Assembly (NCBI GenBank): GCA_009838965.1
Contig: VXQP01000020.1
Span: forward strand, 1 to 63,653
From: Chloroflexota bacterium
Lineage (GTDB): Bacteria; Chloroflexota; Dehalococcoidia; Lucifugimonadales; Australimonadaceae
DNA length: 63,653 nt
Direction: 5' to 3'
Part shown: one piece after another, positions 8,119 to 17,302 of the stretch
How positions within the stretch are numbered: position 1 is the first letter of the stretch
Layout: every line of letters starts with the position of its first letter
The notes under the pieces: generated by a model
Database searches by the model: none
Told to the model about the DNA's origin: nothing
What the model saw: the letters and a program-made list of their open reading frames with translations, nothing else
Program-made: the position numbers and the translations under genes

Positions 8119-8661
8119 TCAGAAGAAGTTGGTCAGGTTCTTGGAGAGCAGTACGTTCTGGTCGAGATAGATCTCCCTGCGCGATATCTTCCATTCGCCG
8201 TCCACCCGGCGCAGGGTGTCTATCCTGTTCCCTATCCAGGTGTTGTCCTCGTCTTCCAGGCGGTTCCGGTGCACCAGGAAGCGGGACTTCACCCGTATCT
8301 CGCCCGCTCCGACATCGCCAGAACCTGAATCCAGCAGGCGAACGTTCGAGACGAAATGGGTAACGCGGGAGAGCGGCTCTTCTGCCCAGTGCACGCCCGT
8401 ACGGATCTGCGCAACGCGCTTCGTGAGCGTGTCCTTGCCCTCGTCGAACCAGGACATCTCGATCTTCTCCCGCGTCAGTTCCGTGTCCATCTCCCTGGAC
8501 GAGACGTTGCGCTTCATGGGTGCGTGGTAGCGGGCGTCCTCCGTGAACAGGTCGAGCCATTCCTCGTACCGATGCTCGTCCAGCAGGTCGGCCTCCATGT
8601 AGAGGAAGTCCTCGATCTCCAGGCGCAGCAGCAACTCCTCGTGCGACAGCAGGTCAGCCAC
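8119..8661 (-). CDS. Aromatic-ring-hydroxylating dioxygenase, small (beta) subunit
   Basis: The 180-residue protein has the cone-shaped alpha+beta (SnoaL/NTF2-like) fold of ring-hydroxylating dioxygenase beta subunits. The N-terminal helix EIEDFLYMEADLLDEHRYEEW and the LFTEDARYHAP segment are typical, and the C-terminal IYLDQNVLLSKNLTNFF matches the usual ending. Beta subunits are structural partners in alpha3beta3 oxygenases. The gene starts 10 bases after the alpha-subunit stop, so the two form an operon. The terminator at 8068-8106 follows it. Confidence 0.9.
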   Translation of the reverse strand: MADLLSHEELLLRLEIEDFLYMEADLLDEHRYEEWLDLFTEDARYHAPMKRNVSSREMDTELTREKIEMSWFDEGKDTLTKRVAQIRTGVHWAEEPLSRVTHFVSNVRLLDSGSGDVGAGEIRVKSRFLVHRNRLEDEDNTWIGNRIDTLRRVDGEWKISRREIYLDQNVLLSKNLTNFF

Positions 8662-8671
8662 GGCGCGCCTC

Positions 8672-10057
8672 CTACTTCCCGTTCCTGTTGGTCATCCAGT
8701 CGTTCCTCGTTGCGGCGGATCCCGTAGGAGCCATCTCGCCCCAGTCCTTCGCCTGCATCACCTCGGCCCAGCGCTGGTAGTAGCGCCGGTGGTTCTCATC
8801 GCTGTAGTTGTGCGCGAAGAGGCCCGGCATGTCGAACTCCGTCGGCCCGTGGAGCGGCGGCTCGGAGAGCCGCATCTGGTAGTTGAGGTCGAGCTTCTGC
8901 GCGACGGGGCCCTTGCTCGCGATGGTCAGCGCATACCAGTTCTCCATGTCGTCCTGCTGCGTGACGCCACCGGGGCCGTAGTAGAGCTCGTAGTAGTTGG
9001 CAAGCTCCGTCTTCACTTCCTGCGGCGCGTCCTTGTCCACGAAGAAGTAGGTCCATATCTCGGTCATAGCCGGGCCTTGGGGGTGCATGATGCGGACAAC
9101 CCGCCCGAGCCATCCCTCGTTGGGGAAGATCGCCGGGCCGACGGAGAGGTGCGCCATCAGGCCCAGGCGCTTCTTGCGTTCCTCGAACTTCTCGCGCAGG
9201 TACTCGCGGACAGCGGGCCGCTCGGCCCACGTCCCAGACTCGCCCCAGCCGGGATCATCCGCTTCGGGTATCGTCACGCCCATCGTGTGACCCTCCGGGA
9301 ATGAGACGGTGTAGCGACTCCGCGTCTGCCCGACGGAGATCGAGCGGTCATCCCGCGGGCGCACCGGGTTGCCTGTCGCCCCGACGCCCAGCGCAAGAGC
9401 GGTCGAGCGGTGCGTTATCCAGCCGTGCGTCGTGTCGGTGTCCGGGCACGGAACCTTCCAGTTACACCCCAGCCGCCACTTGACGACGCCACCAAGCACC
9501 TCCGCGCCGTTGTCCGAGCCGTCTGTGTGCATGAGGCCGGTGGCGAGGTAGAAATCAGACCCTCCGAGATATTCGTGGAAGTTGGGCGCGGTCTTGTCCC
9601 ACGTGGCCCAGATGGAGCCCTGGAAGATCTCCACGCGAGCCTGCAGCAGCCCCCACTGCGATTTGTCCATCAGGTCGTAGCCATTCTCGTGGTAGGGCAG
9701 CGCGACCAGCGCGCCCGTGGCGTCGTACGTCCAGCCGTGGAACGAGCAGACGTGGGTGAAGGAGTTGCCCTGGTCGTAGCGGCAGACGCGGTTGCCCCGG
9801 TGCCTGCAGGAGTTCAGGAACACGTATATCTTCCCGTCGCGCCCACGGCTGACGACAACCGCCTCCTCACCCATCCGCCCCAGGAAGAAGTCGCCGGGTT
9901 CCGGTACCTGCGATTCGTGGCCGACGAACAGCCACGAGCGGTTGAACACCTGCTCCATCTCCTGGTCGTAGATATCCTGGTTCCAGAATATCTCCCTACT
10001 GACCGTACCGTTCTCGGAATCAACGAGCCTCTTCATCTCCGGCGTGAGCTGAACCAT
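8672..10057 (-). CDS. Aromatic-ring-hydroxylating dioxygenase, large (alpha) subunit
   Basis: This 461-residue Rieske non-heme iron oxygenase binds its [2Fe-2S] cluster with Cys84/His86 (CRHRG) and Cys104/His107 (CSFHGW). The mononuclear iron site is read as His211 and His216 in DTDTTHGWITH. Three-component enzymes of this class insert both atoms of O2 into aromatic or related rings in the cytosol. I chose the ATG at 10057 because AGGGAGG lies seven bases upstream and homology begins there; the longer open frame would add 33 unlikely residues. The beta subunit follows and a Rieske ferredoxin gene is divergent. No ferredoxin reductase gene is seen nearby. The motif DTDTTH is less usual than DxxYH. 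Confidence 0.9.
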   Translation of the reverse strand: MVQLTPEMKRLVDSENGTVSREIFWNQDIYDQEMEQVFNRSWLFVGHESQVPEPGDFFLGRMGEEAVVVSRGRDGKIYVFLNSCRHRGNRVCRYDQGNSFTHVCSFHGWTYDATGALVALPYHENGYDLMDKSQWGLLQARVEIFQGSIWATWDKTAPNFHEYLGGSDFYLATGLMHTDGSDNGAEVLGGVVKWRLGCNWKVPCPDTDTTHGWITHRSTALALGVGATGNPVRPRDDRSISVGQTRSRYTVSFPEGHTMGVTIPEADDPGWGESGTWAERPAVREYLREKFEERKKRLGLMAHLSVGPAIFPNEGWLGRVVRIMHPQGPAMTEIWTYFFVDKDAPQEVKTELANYYELYYGPGGVTQQDDMENWYALTIASKGPVAQKLDLNYQMRLSEPPLHGPTEFDMPGLFAHNYSDENHRRYYQRWAEVMQAKDWGEMAPTGSAATRNDWMTNRNGK

Positions 10058-10241
10058 GATTCCCTCCCTGATATACCCGCGGCTCAATCTGGCGTTATTC
10101 AACCACATGCCCAGCGAAATTGGAAAGAAGCGCAGCCACAGGCGAGCCGGTGGCATACGGATTCGTTGCGGTCACGCAGACCACCGCCCTGCCGGACGAA
10201 TGAAAGCGGCTGCTAGAATGGTCGCCGGAGAAGCCGCACGT

Positions 10242-10565
10242 ATGCTGACGGAGTTCACCAAGCTCGCAGAGGTCGGAGACCTGGCGCCCGGCCAGATGCG
10301 CACAATCAGGCTGGGCAGTGAGTACGTGCTGCTGGCGCGCCTCGGCGACGAGTATTTCGCGCTCGACGGGTTCTGTTCGCACGCGGACGGATTCCTGGCG
10401 GACGGTTACCTGCACGAGGACTACTGCGAGGTCGAGTGCCCCATCCATGAAGGCGCCTTCGATCTCCGCACCGGAGCGGTAACGAATCCGCCGGCAGAGG
10501 TACCCGTCGTTGCGTACGACGTGCGCATCGAGGGCGGCGACATCCTAGCAGGGCCGCGCGCCTAG
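10242..10565 (+). CDS. Rieske-type [2Fe-2S] ferredoxin of a ring-hydroxylating dioxygenase
   Basis: The 107-residue protein has the usual length for soluble Rieske ferredoxins. Its cluster ligands are Cys45/His47 (FCSHADG) and Cys66/His69 (ECPIHEG). It would pass electrons from a reductase to the oxygenase encoded divergently at 8119-10057. I chose the ATG at 10242, after GGAGAAG; an in-frame ATG at 10218 lies inside a TAGAAT -10-like hexamer (10214-10219) and would therefore probably not be transcribed. The stop codon shares the tetranucleotide CTAG with the stop of the convergent aldo/keto reductase gene. Confidence 0.9.
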   Translation: MLTEFTKLAEVGDLAPGQMRTIRLGSEYVLLARLGDEYFALDGFCSHADGFLADGYLHEDYCEVECPIHEGAFDLRTGAVTNPPAEVPVVAYDVRIEGGDILAGPRA

Positions 10566-11464
10566 CTCTCCTTCGCAACTGCAGCCATCACCCGCTCGCG
10601 AATCAGCGCGTGCAGGTCGGCATCCAAAGGCCCGGCTTCCACCGCAGCGATGTTGGCTTTCAGATGGTCCAGGTCCTTGGTGCCGTTGATGAACGTGTGC
10701 GCCGAGGGGTGCGCAAGCGAGTAGCGGAACATCGTCGATACGAGGTCCATCCCTTCGAGCACATCCGCAAGGCCGGACTCCACCCAGCGCCTGCGCACGA
10801 TGGGGAACTCCCCACCTCGTCCCTGCTCGCGCAGTGGAGCGCCCTTGACCGAACCACCCCTGATGATCGTCCCCGCCCCGGCAGCCTCGGCTGCAGCGAT
10901 GGTCTCCTCGTGCTCAGGTTCCAGTGCCGAGTAGACGATCTGGAACGCATCGAACACGCCCCAGTCCACGAACGTCGCGATATCCGGGAGGATCGCAGAC
11001 ACGCCGATGAAGCGTGCCTTGCCCGACGCCCGCACTTCTTCCAACGTGGCGACGCAGTCGTGCATCTCGATGTCTCCGACATGCGGGCCGTGGAGTTGCA
11101 GGAGGTCGACGTAGTCGGTTTTCAGGCGAGCGAGGCTCTCGTCGATGGTGCGCAGGATGTCCTTGCGCGACCACTCGGACTCGGCATGCGGGACGCCGGT
11201 CTGGGGACGCCCGCATTTCGTCGCGAGGTAGTACTCGTCGCGCCGGTGCGAGATGAAGCGCCCGATGAACTCCTCGCTCCGCCCGTAGCCGGGCGCGGTA
11301 TCGATGAAGTTGATGCCTGAGTCCAGCACGGCGTTCAGCACAACCCCCGCGTGCTCCTCGCTCGGCAAGCGCCCCCCGTTCTCCACCACGTCGCGCATCT
11401 CCAGCGCCCCGAAACCAAGCTTCGTGACCTCGAGCCCCGTTCGTCCGAGCACGACCTTTTCCAT
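10562..11464 (-). CDS. Aldo/keto reductase
   Basis: The 300-residue TIM-barrel oxidoreductase carries the aldo/keto reductase tetrad: Asp and Tyr in FIDTAPGYGRSE, Lys in LATKCG and His in LLQLHGPH. It reduces carbonyls with NAD(P)H in the cytosol; the specific substrate is unknown. The Gly-rich N-terminus (LGRTGLEVTKLGFGALEM) is that of the large group of plant- and bacterial-type AKRs. It is co-directional with the upstream amidohydrolase (gap 15 bases) and probably shares its transcript. The stop codon overlaps that of the convergent ferredoxin in CTAG. Confidence 0.92.
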   Translation of the reverse strand: MEKVVLGRTGLEVTKLGFGALEMRDVVENGGRLPSEEHAGVVLNAVLDSGINFIDTAPGYGRSEEFIGRFISHRRDEYYLATKCGRPQTGVPHAESEWSRKDILRTIDESLARLKTDYVDLLQLHGPHVGDIEMHDCVATLEEVRASGKARFIGVSAILPDIATFVDWGVFDAFQIVYSALEPEHEETIAAAEAAGAGTIIRGGSVKGAPLREQGRGGEFPIVRRRWVESGLADVLEGMDLVSTMFRYSLAHPSAHTFINGTKDLDHLKANIAAVEAGPLDADLHALIRERVMAAVAKES

Positions 11465-11479
11465 GGTTCCCTCCCGGCT

Positions 11480-12523
11480 TCAGATGCCGTAGAACCGGCG
11501 CGGGTTCTCGTCGATGATCTTCTTCGCCACGCCTCCGGGTATCTCCCCTTCTGCCTCGCGGCGTTCGATGACGTCCAGCGCGTGCAGTTCAGCGGACTGG
11601 TCAGCGTGTGTGTAGTCCGTCCCGATCATCAGGCTGTCCTCGGTGCCGAACGACAGGATGTACGGAAGGTCGTCGGTGGTGTCGCACGCCACGTAGAAGC
11701 GGCAATTGCGGAAGAGGTCCGAGCGGTAGTCGAACGGGTGAAACGTCAGCTTCTGCGCTTTGGCTATGAGGTCTGCCATGAGGAACGGCACCCACGACGC
11801 GCCGGTCTCTATCCAGCCGACCCGCAGTTCAGGGAACCTGTCAGGAACGTCGCTCATGGCGAGGTCGGTGAACGCGGCGATGGCGTTGAACCGCCCCCCG
11901 ATGTCAGCGCCGGAGGTTGGCGGATTGCCGGTGCCGGTGTGGATGCAGATGGGTATGTCCTGGCGGCTCGCTTCCTCGTACAAGGGGAAGAAGTAAGGGT
12001 CGCTGGCGCTCCGCCCGCACTCGATGCCCTTCTTCATGACGCCGCATGCGCCATTCTCCTTCGCCCACCGCAGCTGGTTCACTGCCTCGTCGATGTCCAG
12101 CATGGGCATGAGCGCCACCCAGCGCAGGCGTCCACCGGATGTGTCTGTGGCGTCGGCCATCCAGCGGTTGTAGGCGCCGGTGAGGGCACGGTCCACCTCC
12201 GCACGCGCGGTGAACCCGCCGAGGAAGAGCGTGGGGTAGAGCACCTGGACATCGACGTTCAACTCATCCATGTGCGCGAGCCGCGCAGGGATATCGGTCA
12301 GTTCGCGTGTCGCCTGCACCGTGCCCGTGCGGACGTCGTCGCGCCAGCGGCGCAGACGCGTGCCGCCGTCTATGAGCCAGAGCCGGTGGGGTCTGCGGTC
12401 GCCGGGAACCGTCGGCACACCGGGGTCGGTGCAAACGGGTGTGTACCGCCGTTCCGATTCGCTGAGGAAGCTCCAGGTGACTTCCGTCTCGTCCACATGT
12501 GCGTCAACGTCGATACGCGCCAT
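11480..12523 (-). CDS. Amidohydrolase-2 family metal-dependent hydrolase/decarboxylase
   Basis: The 347-residue protein is of the same family as the products of 287-1378 and 33901-35016. The N-terminal metal motif is DVDAHVDE, a central His lies in ICIHTGTG, a conserved Glu-Thr-Gly-Ala in WIETGASWVPF, and the C-terminal catalytic Asp in IGTDYTHAD. It belongs to the ACMSD-like group, which acts on carboxylated rings. The Shine-Dalgarno site (GGGAGGTGACCG) fixes the start. A TATACT -10-like hexamer lies at 12563-12568 on the minus strand. The aldo/keto reductase follows closely, so together they look like a short catabolic operon. Confidence 0.88.
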   Translation of the reverse strand: MARIDVDAHVDETEVTWSFLSESERRYTPVCTDPGVPTVPGDRRPHRLWLIDGGTRLRRWRDDVRTGTVQATRELTDIPARLAHMDELNVDVQVLYPTLFLGGFTARAEVDRALTGAYNRWMADATDTSGGRLRWVALMPMLDIDEAVNQLRWAKENGACGVMKKGIECGRSASDPYFFPLYEEASRQDIPICIHTGTGNPPTSGADIGGRFNAIAAFTDLAMSDVPDRFPELRVGWIETGASWVPFLMADLIAKAQKLTFHPFDYRSDLFRNCRFYVACDTTDDLPYILSFGTEDSLMIGTDYTHADQSAELHALDVIERREAEGEIPGGVAKKIIDENPRRFYGI

Positions 12524-12582
12524 CGGTCACCTCCCGCAGGGTTGCCGTCTCGTACTGCGCGGAGTATAGCCCTACTCCCTGT

Positions 12583-14322
12583 TCAACGGCGCCACTCCGC
12601 GATGTTCCAGAGCTCGCTGTCCCAGCCGTTGATGCGGACGCCCTGCAACGTGTTCACATGAGCGGAAACCAAGCCCCGGTTCACCAGCGGTATCTCAACG
12701 TAGCTCTGCACGTGCAGGTCGTTCAGGCGCTTGATCAGCTCCGCGCGCTGCGGGCCGAGACCGACACCGGCGAGTTGTGCGTAGAGTTCGTCGTACTCGG
12801 GATTACAGGAGCGGGCGTTGTTGCCGTGGGCCCAGTTGTTCTCCCGCGTCTGGATGTGATCGCAGAGCTGACCGAACAGGTACTGCTGCGGGTCGATGCC
12901 GGAATCGGTCGCGTACATCTGCACGTCGGCGAAGAACCTGCGGTACGACTCCTCAGCGTTCTCGACGGGGTCGCCGCCGAAGAACAGGGCGGCGTCGTGA
13001 TGGACCACCTCGGTCTCTATGCCTATCTCGCGCCACCAATCGCGGATGAGCGCCTGGGTGTCCTGCCTGATGGCGTTCGTCGAGGTCTGGTAGACGAGGC
13101 GCAGCGGAACGCCGTTGTGCTCGCGGATGCCGTCGCCGTCGGTGTCGAGCACGTTGCTCTCGTCGAGCAGGCGGTTCGCACCAGCGACGTCCTGGGCAAG
13201 ACAGTCTTCGTTGGCAGTAGAGGCGAAAACCGGAGGACCGGTGACGACGTTGCACGCAGGCTGCCCGGCGAACCCGTAGAGCTGCTCTGAAATGAGCGTG
13301 CGGTCTATAGCCATGTCCATGGCCTGCAGGATGGGCGGGAAGGTGAGGGACGGATGCGGGTTCTGCCCTTCCATGTATTCGGAGCGGTTGTCTCCCAGCG
13401 CAGGGTCGGGGTTCGTCTGGTTAACGACGATGCGCTCGACCAGACTGGCGAACGCGGAGACCACCGTGCCGTTGCCGGCCGCCTCCATGATGGCAAGGAC
13501 CTCCGGCTCTATCTGCAGGTTCCAGGCGTAATCGGCTTCGCCGGATTCCAGCACAGCGCGGGCAGCCGACAGGGCGTCGCCGCCGCCCTTGAGGGTCACC
13601 CGGTCGAAGTGGGGCTCCGGGCCCCGGTAGAACGGATTGCGCTCGTACTCGGCCCGTTGGTTAGGTTCGAACGCGGTTATCCGGTAAGGGCCGGTGCCGA
13701 GCGGAGCGTTGTTCTGCGCGTCGCAGGTTGTGGCGGCCGCGCCGATGCAGTCTGCGAATTGCGCTTCGCTGATGATGGGAGCGCCCGCGCTGACGAACGC
13801 GCTGTACGGATACGGGGTAGGAGCTTCAAACGTAATCTCGACGGTAAGCGTATCGAGCGCTTCCACCGAGGCGATCCCCTCGAACGCGTCCGCAGCAGTG
13901 CACCCGGTATCGTGGTCAACGCAGTAGCTCCAGGTGAAGACAGCGTCATCGGCCGTCACGGCACTGCCGTCCGACCACTGCAGTTCCTCTCTCAGTGTCC
14001 ACGTGATCGACATCAGGTCATCCGAGACGCCTCCGTTCTCCACGGTGGGTATCCCCGTTGCCAGCGCGGGCACCAGGTTGCCATCGGGGTCGTACACGGC
14101 CAGCGGCTCGAGGGTGACCGCCCCAGCGTCGCGATCTTTATAACCGCCGGAAAGATAGGGGTTCGGTATCGACGGCGCCTGCCAGTAGAGGAGCGTCAGG
14201 GCTTCCTCGCCGCCAGCAGGTTCGGGAGGGATGGTGGGTGTGGGTCCAGCGTCGCCGGATCTACAGGCGACGAGGAGGACGAGGAACAGGAGGACGGGGA
14301 CGAACTTCGCTGAACTACGCAT
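12583..14322 (-). CDS. Family 5 (oligopeptide/nickel-type) ABC transporter substrate-binding lipoprotein
   Basis: The 579-residue precursor has a signal peptide and lipobox (FLVLLVAC) and a short Thr/Pro linker. The family-5 extracellular solute-binding domain follows (residues ~45-579). Typical segments include TWTLREELQWSDGSAVTADD and LGTGPYRITAFEPNQRAEYE. Members bind peptides, opines, sugars or nickel chelates. No Dpp/Opp-type permease or ATPase gene is present in the window, so this is an orphan binding protein that must work with a transporter encoded elsewhere. I place the start at the ATG at 14322; no strong ribosome binding site is seen. Confidence 0.88.
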   Translation of the reverse strand: MRSSAKFVPVLLFLVLLVACRSGDAGPTPTIPPEPAGGEEALTLLYWQAPSIPNPYLSGGYKDRDAGAVTLEPLAVYDPDGNLVPALATGIPTVENGGVSDDLMSITWTLREELQWSDGSAVTADDAVFTWSYCVDHDTGCTAADAFEGIASVEALDTLTVEITFEAPTPYPYSAFVSAGAPIISEAQFADCIGAAATTCDAQNNAPLGTGPYRITAFEPNQRAEYERNPFYRGPEPHFDRVTLKGGGDALSAARAVLESGEADYAWNLQIEPEVLAIMEAAGNGTVVSAFASLVERIVVNQTNPDPALGDNRSEYMEGQNPHPSLTFPPILQAMDMAIDRTLISEQLYGFAGQPACNVVTGPPVFASTANEDCLAQDVAGANRLLDESNVLDTDGDGIREHNGVPLRLVYQTSTNAIRQDTQALIRDWWREIGIETEVVHHDAALFFGGDPVENAEESYRRFFADVQMYATDSGIDPQQYLFGQLCDHIQTRENNWAHGNNARSCNPEYDELYAQLAGVGLGPQRAELIKRLNDLHVQSYVEIPLVNRGLVSAHVNTLQGVRINGWDSELWNIAEWRR

Positions 14323-14480
14323 GCAGGAGACGGAGTCCTTTCGGCAGGGTACGGCTCTGGGGGATAAGGATACTGTACTGCGGATCCGTGACTGGATGAA
14401 TGGCATCGGTTAGCAGGACGGTCGCACGCACTGTACACTCCGCCCATAACATCAGGGCAGATGCCGGTCAGGAGGCAGAC

Positions 14481-14867
14481 ATGGGACGCCGTCAGGTCAT
14501 CGATCTACCGGGAATGGGCCACCGCGCGCCGATCTCGCTCGGCGTACGGATCGACAACATCCTGTACACGTCGGGCATCAGTGGACGGGACGCAGAGACC
14601 GACTCGATGCCGGAGGACGCCGCAGGCCAGGCGAAGTGCATGTTCCGCAACATCGAGCGGATGATGGACGCAGCCGGGGGGTCGACCGACGACATCATCT
14701 ACATGCAGTTGCGCCTGAAGGACCGCGCGCTCCGCGAGTTCGTGGACCCCGAGTGGCTGGCGATGTTCCCCGACCCGGAGGACCGTCCCGCACGGCACGC
14801 GGAGAACGCTGACCTCGGCGGAGGCATGCTCATGCAGTGCCAGATCATGGCGGTGATCCCGCAGTAA
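14481..14867 (+). CDS. RidA/YjgF-YER057c-UK114 family protein
   Basis: This 128-residue protein has the usual length for the family. The segments ISLGVRIDNILYTSGISGRD and DIIYMQLRLKD align with the beta-strand and helix pattern of RidA trimers. The expected conserved Arg near the C-terminus appears as RPARHAENADL. RidA proteins hydrolyse reactive enamines and imines such as 2-aminoacrylate; some subfamilies have other roles. GGAGG eight bases before the ATG at 14481 decides the start over the upstream in-frame ATG at 14400. It converges with the SagB-like gene across a 21-bp gap. Confidence 0.85.
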   Translation: MGRRQVIDLPGMGHRAPISLGVRIDNILYTSGISGRDAETDSMPEDAAGQAKCMFRNIERMMDAAGGSTDDIIYMQLRLKDRALREFVDPEWLAMFPDPEDRPARHAENADLGGGMLMQCQIMAVIPQ

Positions 14868-14888
14868 CGCTACCTGCCTGTCGGCACT

Positions 14889-16409
14889 TCATCCTCCGGC
14901 AGAACGGGTCCGCCATGGAACACCAACTGCAACCAGGAAGGTTACGACAGAGCCCTGCGCCGCGCCCAGGGCTTCCACAACCTCATCGTCGTAGAACGTC
15001 AGCCCCGTCGCGCCGAGTCCCAACGCATACGCAGCCAGATAGACGCGGCCGGCCCTGATGCTGGCGTCGAGGTGGGCCGTCCGATAACCACGCGCGCCCC
15101 ACCTGTCAAGGACGGCGGGCATGTCCGCGATGAAGTACAGGTCAGCCGCCGCGTCGCCGCCCAGCGGCTGGTCCAGGTCCAGATGCTCGGACAGCACCCG
15201 CGTCCCGGATACGCTGACCGGGTCCAACGACCGGAGCGACGGCCGGTAGCGGTAGATGCCTTCCGGCAGGCCGTCGACTGCGTTCGCAATGACGTACAGG
15301 TCGTTGAACGCCTCACCCGCGTCAGCACCATCAGGTTCAGTGGGACGCGCAGCAGCATCGAGCATCGCAGCCAGCGCCGGAAGGCTGATGGGCTCGCGGG
15401 CGAACCTGCGCGACGAGCCGCGCCGCAGGATGACATCTTCCAGTTCCCTCGTGAGCAGTTCCCCTTCCCCAAGCGGGATGAGGTCCCCGCCTGATGCAGA
15501 GTCTTTCCCTTCCCCCTTCTCCATTGAACCGACCGGAGAAGGGCCAGTCAATGTGGTTGCTGCATGCGCCTCGCGTATCAGCGGATAGTCAATGGGGTTG
15601 CGGGAAAGCGGAACGACCGGCATGTCCAGCCGCGCCGGGGCGTCGACAGGCGGCGCGTCGAGACCAGCGCCCAGTGGCAGCAGCGCAACCGACACCTCCG
15701 TCTCCCCGTCGACGTCGATGACGTCGTTGATGGCGGCGTCCGCATACCGCGTGACGAGGTTGGCCCACAAGCCGTTGGCGTGCGCAGCCGCCATGCTGTG
15801 TGCCAGGATCGTTCCGCCGTCCCAGAACGCGTGGCGGTACGTCCGGCTGCCGTATTTCCAGGAGTTGCGCCAGAACGTGGACGTATAGACGACGATCGCG
15901 GCAGGGGTGTGCTCCAGCCCGGCAGCCTGCATGGCCGGCGCACGGAAGTCTCCGTCGCGGAGCATACGCAGGGTGTTGGCGTGCGCGCCGTACTGGTAGA
16001 CACCGGCAGGCAGACCGGAGAGCGGCCCGCTGACGACGTACAGCTCGATGTGGTAGAGCGCGCCCGTGCACGCGGCGGCACGGAAGTACATGTACCCGTT
16101 GCCCGCGCGCAGTCGCTTCGTGACCCCGGCAGACAACTGCAGGACGCTCGCCAGATTCGACAACGTCAACTCGGAGTCGCCCGCGACAGGGAACCGGTCA
16201 CCAGGAAGCGCCCCCTCGACAGAGACGCCGGTCCGGGTCAACTGCTGCGGCAGCGGCACCTCCGGCAGCGGAGCGTCGTAGAGCTTCCAAGGGCGCGGCA
16301 TGTTCGTGAAGTCGAGCATATGCCCGCCGCGACGAACGCTCTCCACGGAGTGCTTGGTCGCCTCGTGGTACGCGAGGATGGCCTCGGCCTCGGAACGGCT
16401 CTGCGTCAC
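14889..16409 (-). CDS. SagB-type dehydrogenase-like protein with two nitroreductase domains
   Basis: The 506-residue protein consists of two tandem nitroreductase-fold halves (about 40-290 and 310-500), joined by a Gly/Glu/Lys-rich linker. The second half carries ILRRGSSRRFAREPISL near its start, the usual FMN-contact region of SagB-type oxidoreductases. In ribosomal peptide pathways SagB oxidises azolines to azoles, but stand-alone two-domain SagB-like proteins are common in environmental bacteria. No precursor peptide or YcaO/SagCD cyclodehydratase is visible here. The gene begins 11 bases after the NMT1-like gene upstream, so the two are probably co-transcribed. Confidence 0.8.
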   Translation of the reverse strand: MTQSRSEAEAILAYHEATKHSVESVRRGGHMLDFTNMPRPWKLYDAPLPEVPLPQQLTRTGVSVEGALPGDRFPVAGDSELTLSNLASVLQLSAGVTKRLRAGNGYMYFRAAACTGALYHIELYVVSGPLSGLPAGVYQYGAHANTLRMLRDGDFRAPAMQAAGLEHTPAAIVVYTSTFWRNSWKYGSRTYRHAFWDGGTILAHSMAAAHANGLWANLVTRYADAAINDVIDVDGETEVSVALLPLGAGLDAPPVDAPARLDMPVVPLSRNPIDYPLIREAHAATTLTGPSPVGSMEKGEGKDSASGGDLIPLGEGELLTRELEDVILRRGSSRRFAREPISLPALAAMLDAAARPTEPDGADAGEAFNDLYVIANAVDGLPEGIYRYRPSLRSLDPVSVSGTRVLSEHLDLDQPLGGDAAADLYFIADMPAVLDRWGARGYRTAHLDASIRAGRVYLAAYALGLGATGLTFYDDEVVEALGAAQGSVVTFLVAVGVPWRTRSAGG

Positions 16410-16420
16410 CTGAGCATCCG

Positions 16421-17302
16421 CTAGTGAACGACCGCGGCCTCGTAGTCGAGGGCGCCCGCCTGGTCGGAGGGGAAGAGGTCGTGCAGCACCATCCAGCGAT
16501 GCGTCCGCTCGAAGACCTCGATGGTGTAAGGCTCGAACACGAGTCGCTCGCCGATGCCGCAGCGCCGGATGTCCAGCATGGAGTGGTACTTCTCGGGAAG
16601 TTCGTTCAGCAGGTAGTGCTTATACCGCTCCGGCTCGACATCGATATCGCGCTGGGCGCGCTGTAGAGCACGGAAGTACTTCGCGGCATCCTCGTCGGTC
16701 GCCGTGTCCTGGATGAGGAAGCCGATCATGAACGAGGTGTCGACCACCTTCCTGAACCCCTGCTGCTCCAGCACGTAAGACGGCGTACCGAAGACATTGC
16801 CCGCCTTCACGCGGCGGTCCAGCAACAGCTGGAGCCTGTCCAACGGGCCGCCCACGAATTGCAGCTCCACGCTCTCAGGCCCCAGCAGCGGTTCGAGCGC
16901 CTGCAGGGCCGAGAAGTGGCTGCCCGAGTGATAGCCGACCGCGACCGGTACGCCGGCGAGATGCTCGGGCTCAGTGACGGGTGATCCAGGCGGCACCCAC
17001 ACACCCGCCGGGGTCACTGAGTAGGCGTGCCCCCACATGCGGCCGTGTTGCGCGCTGGCGGCCATGCCCACCGCCCAGTGACACGCCGAGCTCACGTCGC
17101 AGGCCCGGCCCGCCTCCATCGATTCGAAGGCGCCGCGCTTCACTTCATCGGGCGCGCCTTCGGCCGAGTTGACGGAGGGGTTGCGGGACCCTTCACCCGA
17201 ATGCCTGAACACATAGTCGAGGCCCTCATCCGTGAAGTAGCCGTTCTCCTCGGCTACCCATTCCTGAAGCCGGGAGTGGGGCTGAATGATGAACGTCCCC
17301 AT
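16421..17302 (-). CDS. NMT1/THI5-like (SsuA/ThiY-type) ligand-binding protein without signal peptide
   Basis: The 293-residue protein has the type II periplasmic-binding fold signature at its N-terminus (LQEWVAEENGYFTDEGLDY). It also has VAVGYHSGSHFSALQALEPL and a C-terminal helical region. This matches the NMT1/THI5-like or nitrate/sulfonate/bicarbonate ABC binding-protein family. Unusually, the sequence starts directly with the first beta strand: no signal peptide or lipobox is present, and no upstream in-frame start would add one. It may be cytosolic, as the enzyme THI5 is, or may be a repurposed binding domain. It lies 11 bases upstream of the SagB-like gene. Confidence 0.65.
   Translation of the reverse strand: MGTFIIQPHSRLQEWVAEENGYFTDEGLDYVFRHSGEGSRNPSVNSAEGAPDEVKRGAFESMEAGRACDVSSACHWAVGMAASAQHGRMWGHAYSVTPAGVWVPPGSPVTEPEHLAGVPVAVGYHSGSHFSALQALEPLLGPESVELQFVGGPLDRLQLLLDRRVKAGNVFGTPSYVLEQQGFRKVVDTSFMIGFLIQDTATDEDAAKYFRALQRAQRDIDVEPERYKHYLLNELPEKYHSMLDIRRCGIGERLVFEPYTIEVFERTHRWMVLHDLFPSDQAGALDYEAAVVH

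Noticed and set aside
6691-8328. 545-residue open frame on the plus strand, opposite the TctA-TctB gene
   Set aside because: It is antisense to clear transporter sequence, rich in Arg, His, Asp and Gln as expected of a complementary-frame shadow in high-GC DNA, and has no ribosome site.
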